Shown here in pieces: positions 62,680 to 64,000 of a stretch of DNA of 64,000 nt; position 1 is the stretch's first letter, and the number at the start of each line of letters is the position of its first letter. Source of the stretch: Streptomyces sp. CB00455 (lineage in GTDB: Bacteria; Actinomycetota; Actinomycetes; Streptomycetales; Streptomycetaceae); NCBI RefSeq assembly GCF_001905445.1, contig NZ_LIVQ01000007.1, positions 370,766-434,765 of the forward strand, written 5' to 3'. The notes beneath the pieces are model-generated. The model ran no database searches. It had not been told where the DNA came from and saw nothing but the letters and a program-made list of their open reading frames with translations. The translations under genes and the position numbers were made by a program.

Positions 62680-63330
62680 AGGCACCCGCCCGCCGGGCAT
62701 TCGGACGCGACGAGCACGCCGTCGATCTATGGAAGAAGGAGGGTGTGGCCGAAGGTAAAAGCCTCGCGGCGGCGTCCGGGGCATGCCTCGTCTTCGAGGA
62801 CGAGGCCGGCTTCTCGATGACGCCGCCGGTCGCCCGTACCTGGGGTGGCGCGGACACACCTCCGTCATCCGCGTCCGCTCCCGCCGCGGCACCTCGGTCG
62901 CCGCCCTGTGCTGCTACAAACCCGGCGAGAAGAGCCGCCTCATCCACCGGCCCCGCACCCCTCTCCTCCTCAAGGGCGCCCGCAAGAGCTTCTCCTGGAA
63001 GGACTACCGCGACCTCCTGGTCCGCGCGCACATCCAGCTCGACGGCCCCATCGTGGTGGTCTGGGACAACCTCAACACCCACCTGGCCGCCGGACTGAAG
63101 CAGTACGAGGCCGAACACGACTGGCTCACCACCATCCGCCTCCCGCCCTATGCACCGGACTTGAACCCCGTCGAGGCGGTCTGGTCACTCGTGCGCAGAG
63201 CGATGGCCAACATCGCCTTCGACACACCCGACGACCTCGACCGCACACTCCGCCGCGAGTTACGCAGGATCCAGCTCCGGCCCCACCTGATCGGCGGCTG
63301 CCTCACCGCCACAGGCCTGACCATCAAATG
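62680..63330 (+). pseudogene. IS630-family transposase, C-terminal part, frameshifted
   Basis: Begins right after the IS5 element with APARRAFGRDEHAVDLWKKE, shifts frame, passes ACLVFEDEAGFSMTPPVART (first catalytic D/E region), shifts again, and continues RGHTSVIRVRSRRGTSVAAL, HIQLDGPIVVVWDNLNTHLA (second Asp) and RLPPYAPDLNPVEAVWSLVR (final Glu motif). It ends near LIGGCLTATGLTI. The N-terminal HTH half is absent; at least two frameshifts. Confidence 0.8.
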
Positions 63331-63467
63331 TCCCCATCGTCGGCACAGCCGAGGAGCCGGACCGGCTCCTGCCCGCGCAGCCCACCTACCAGGTCTGGGT
63401 GTCCGTCGGGACCCACCCATCCCACCCTGAAAACCTCACTAATGGTGCGCGGCGATGGGCCTACTGC

Positions 63468-63938
63468 TCATCTTGGGTTCCAGATTTGGTACCCGTTGTC
63501 CCATTGGGTGGGCAAGGTGTACACACCGCCTTGCGCGTTGCCGTCCAGAGAGCGAACATCCTGTACGTGCAGTAGGTGCATACTGGCCCCGCTGCCGTCC
63601 GGCCCGTCCCATTCCCAGAGTTGGTAATCGTTCCCGCTCTGGCAAGGCAAGGTGTAGACCTGTCCGCGCCCGTTGGCGTCGAGACACCTTCCGGTCGCCG
63701 TGTTGCGCAGCTTCCACCACCCCGACCCATCCTGGTAGGTATCCCAGTGCTGGTAGTTGTTGCCGCCTTGGCAGGGAAGAGTGTAAACTTCGCCAGCTGC
63801 GTTGCTGTCTAGGCAGCGGCCCGTCTTGAGATTCTGGATGGCGGTGGCGTTTGCAGCCTGGGCTGGCTGAAGGGGGGCGGCCAAGGAGAGAGCTAGGACG
63901 AATCCGGCTGTGCTGACTGTGCGAGCCAGGTTTTGCAA
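63468..63938 (-). CDS. Secreted ricin-type beta-trefoil lectin
   Basis: 156 residues from TTG 63938 (GAGGGGC upstream); other starts are possible. Signal peptide to AQA (~28). The mature part is one ricin B-type trefoil with three units, each with a cluster like GRCLDSNAAGEVYTLPCQGG and a Q-x-W motif (YQHWD, YQLWE, YQIWN). Two units keep the Cys pair; the third (RSLDGNAQGGVYTLPTQWD) lacks both. It should bind galactose- or xylan-type sugars outside the cell. No attached catalytic domain, so a free-standing lectin. Confidence 0.9.
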   Translation of the reverse strand: MQNLARTVSTAGFVLALSLAAPLQPAQAANATAIQNLKTGRCLDSNAAGEVYTLPCQGGNNYQHWDTYQDGSGWWKLRNTATGRCLDANGRGQVYTLPCQSGNDYQLWEWDGPDGSGASMHLLHVQDVRSLDGNAQGGVYTLPTQWDNGYQIWNPR

Positions 63939-64000
63939 GGGGAGCCCCTCAGTTTGGCGTGTCTGTGATCGTTTGTAGGCTATCTGCGCGGCCTGGGCAT

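Noticed and set aside
1..64000. tRNA, rRNA or origin sequences
   Set aside because: No cloverleaf with a GTTCRA T-loop, rRNA segment or DnaA-box cluster was recognised by eye; a covariance-model scan would be needed for certainty.

Overview
The window reads as GC-rich Streptomyces (or very close relative) DNA. The evidence is a chaplin, an ALF-repeat secreted protein, a mycothiol-dependent MDMPI-type enzyme, a DrrAB-like ABC pair, many GTG/TTG starts and strong third-position GC. It is accessory DNA, probably chromosome-arm-like: operons are short and unrelated, and many genes are truncated, frameshifted or fused at abrupt junctions next to transposase fragments (IS21, IS5, Tn3, Tn554-like, IS1182, IS630). 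No rRNA, tRNA or CRISPR array was recognised.

Layout. 0-3 kb: SMI1/KNR4-like gene end, IstB relic, AAA ATPase/TPR gene with an internal deletion, a terminator and a long hairpin. 3-9 kb: chaplin, then an AraC regulator divergent from a hydrolase/flavin monooxygenase operon, an MDMPI-type enzyme and an IS5 relic. 9-12.2 kb: PadR regulator divergent from a DrrAB-like exporter, with four copies of one palindrome between them. 12.3-18.5 kb: gene remnants around a PET-hydrolase/cutinase-type polyesterase and a PL1 pectate lyase, then ligase, small-secreted-protein and RTX remnants. 18.5-20.7 kb: tnpB/tnpC of a Tn554-like element. 21-24.8 kb: NarL-type two-component system divergent from an ABC transporter. 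24.9-34.5 kb: Tn3 relic, LysE exporter, TetR fused head-on to a headless RHS gene with tiny membrane ORFs behind it, IS debris, DUF6415-like and RsbQ-like genes. 34.6-40.9 kb: secreted trypsin-like protein with FG-GAP-like repeats, CPBP protease and small secreted or membrane proteins.

41.1-44.5 kb is the most interesting stretch. It holds a Pycsar-like anti-phage module: a nucleotide cyclase whose catalytic half matches the pyrimidine-cyclase type, overlapping by ATGA a Pycsar transmembrane effector, followed by a DUF4238 gene. The cyclase appears to be a fusion. Its first ~197 residues look like a replication-relaxation protein, and the N-terminal part of the cyclase domain with the first metal-binding Asp is not visible. 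The upstream region has four CCCCTTGACC boxes spaced about 40 bp apart.

45-51 kb: lipoprotein, protease remnant, GNAT, an internally deleted IS5-type element beside an IS1182 relic, and an XRE / ImmA-IrrE (HExxH) / MAB_1171c-type membrane protein operon. 52-61.5 kb: a secretion island with a Tat-exported 1132-residue ALF-repeat protein, a trypsin-fold protein that has lost His and Ser of its triad, and two SGNH hydrolases. The last three share a C-terminal FG-GAP-like repeat domain. 61.6-64 kb: a second IS5-type element beside an IS630 relic, then a secreted ricin-type lectin.
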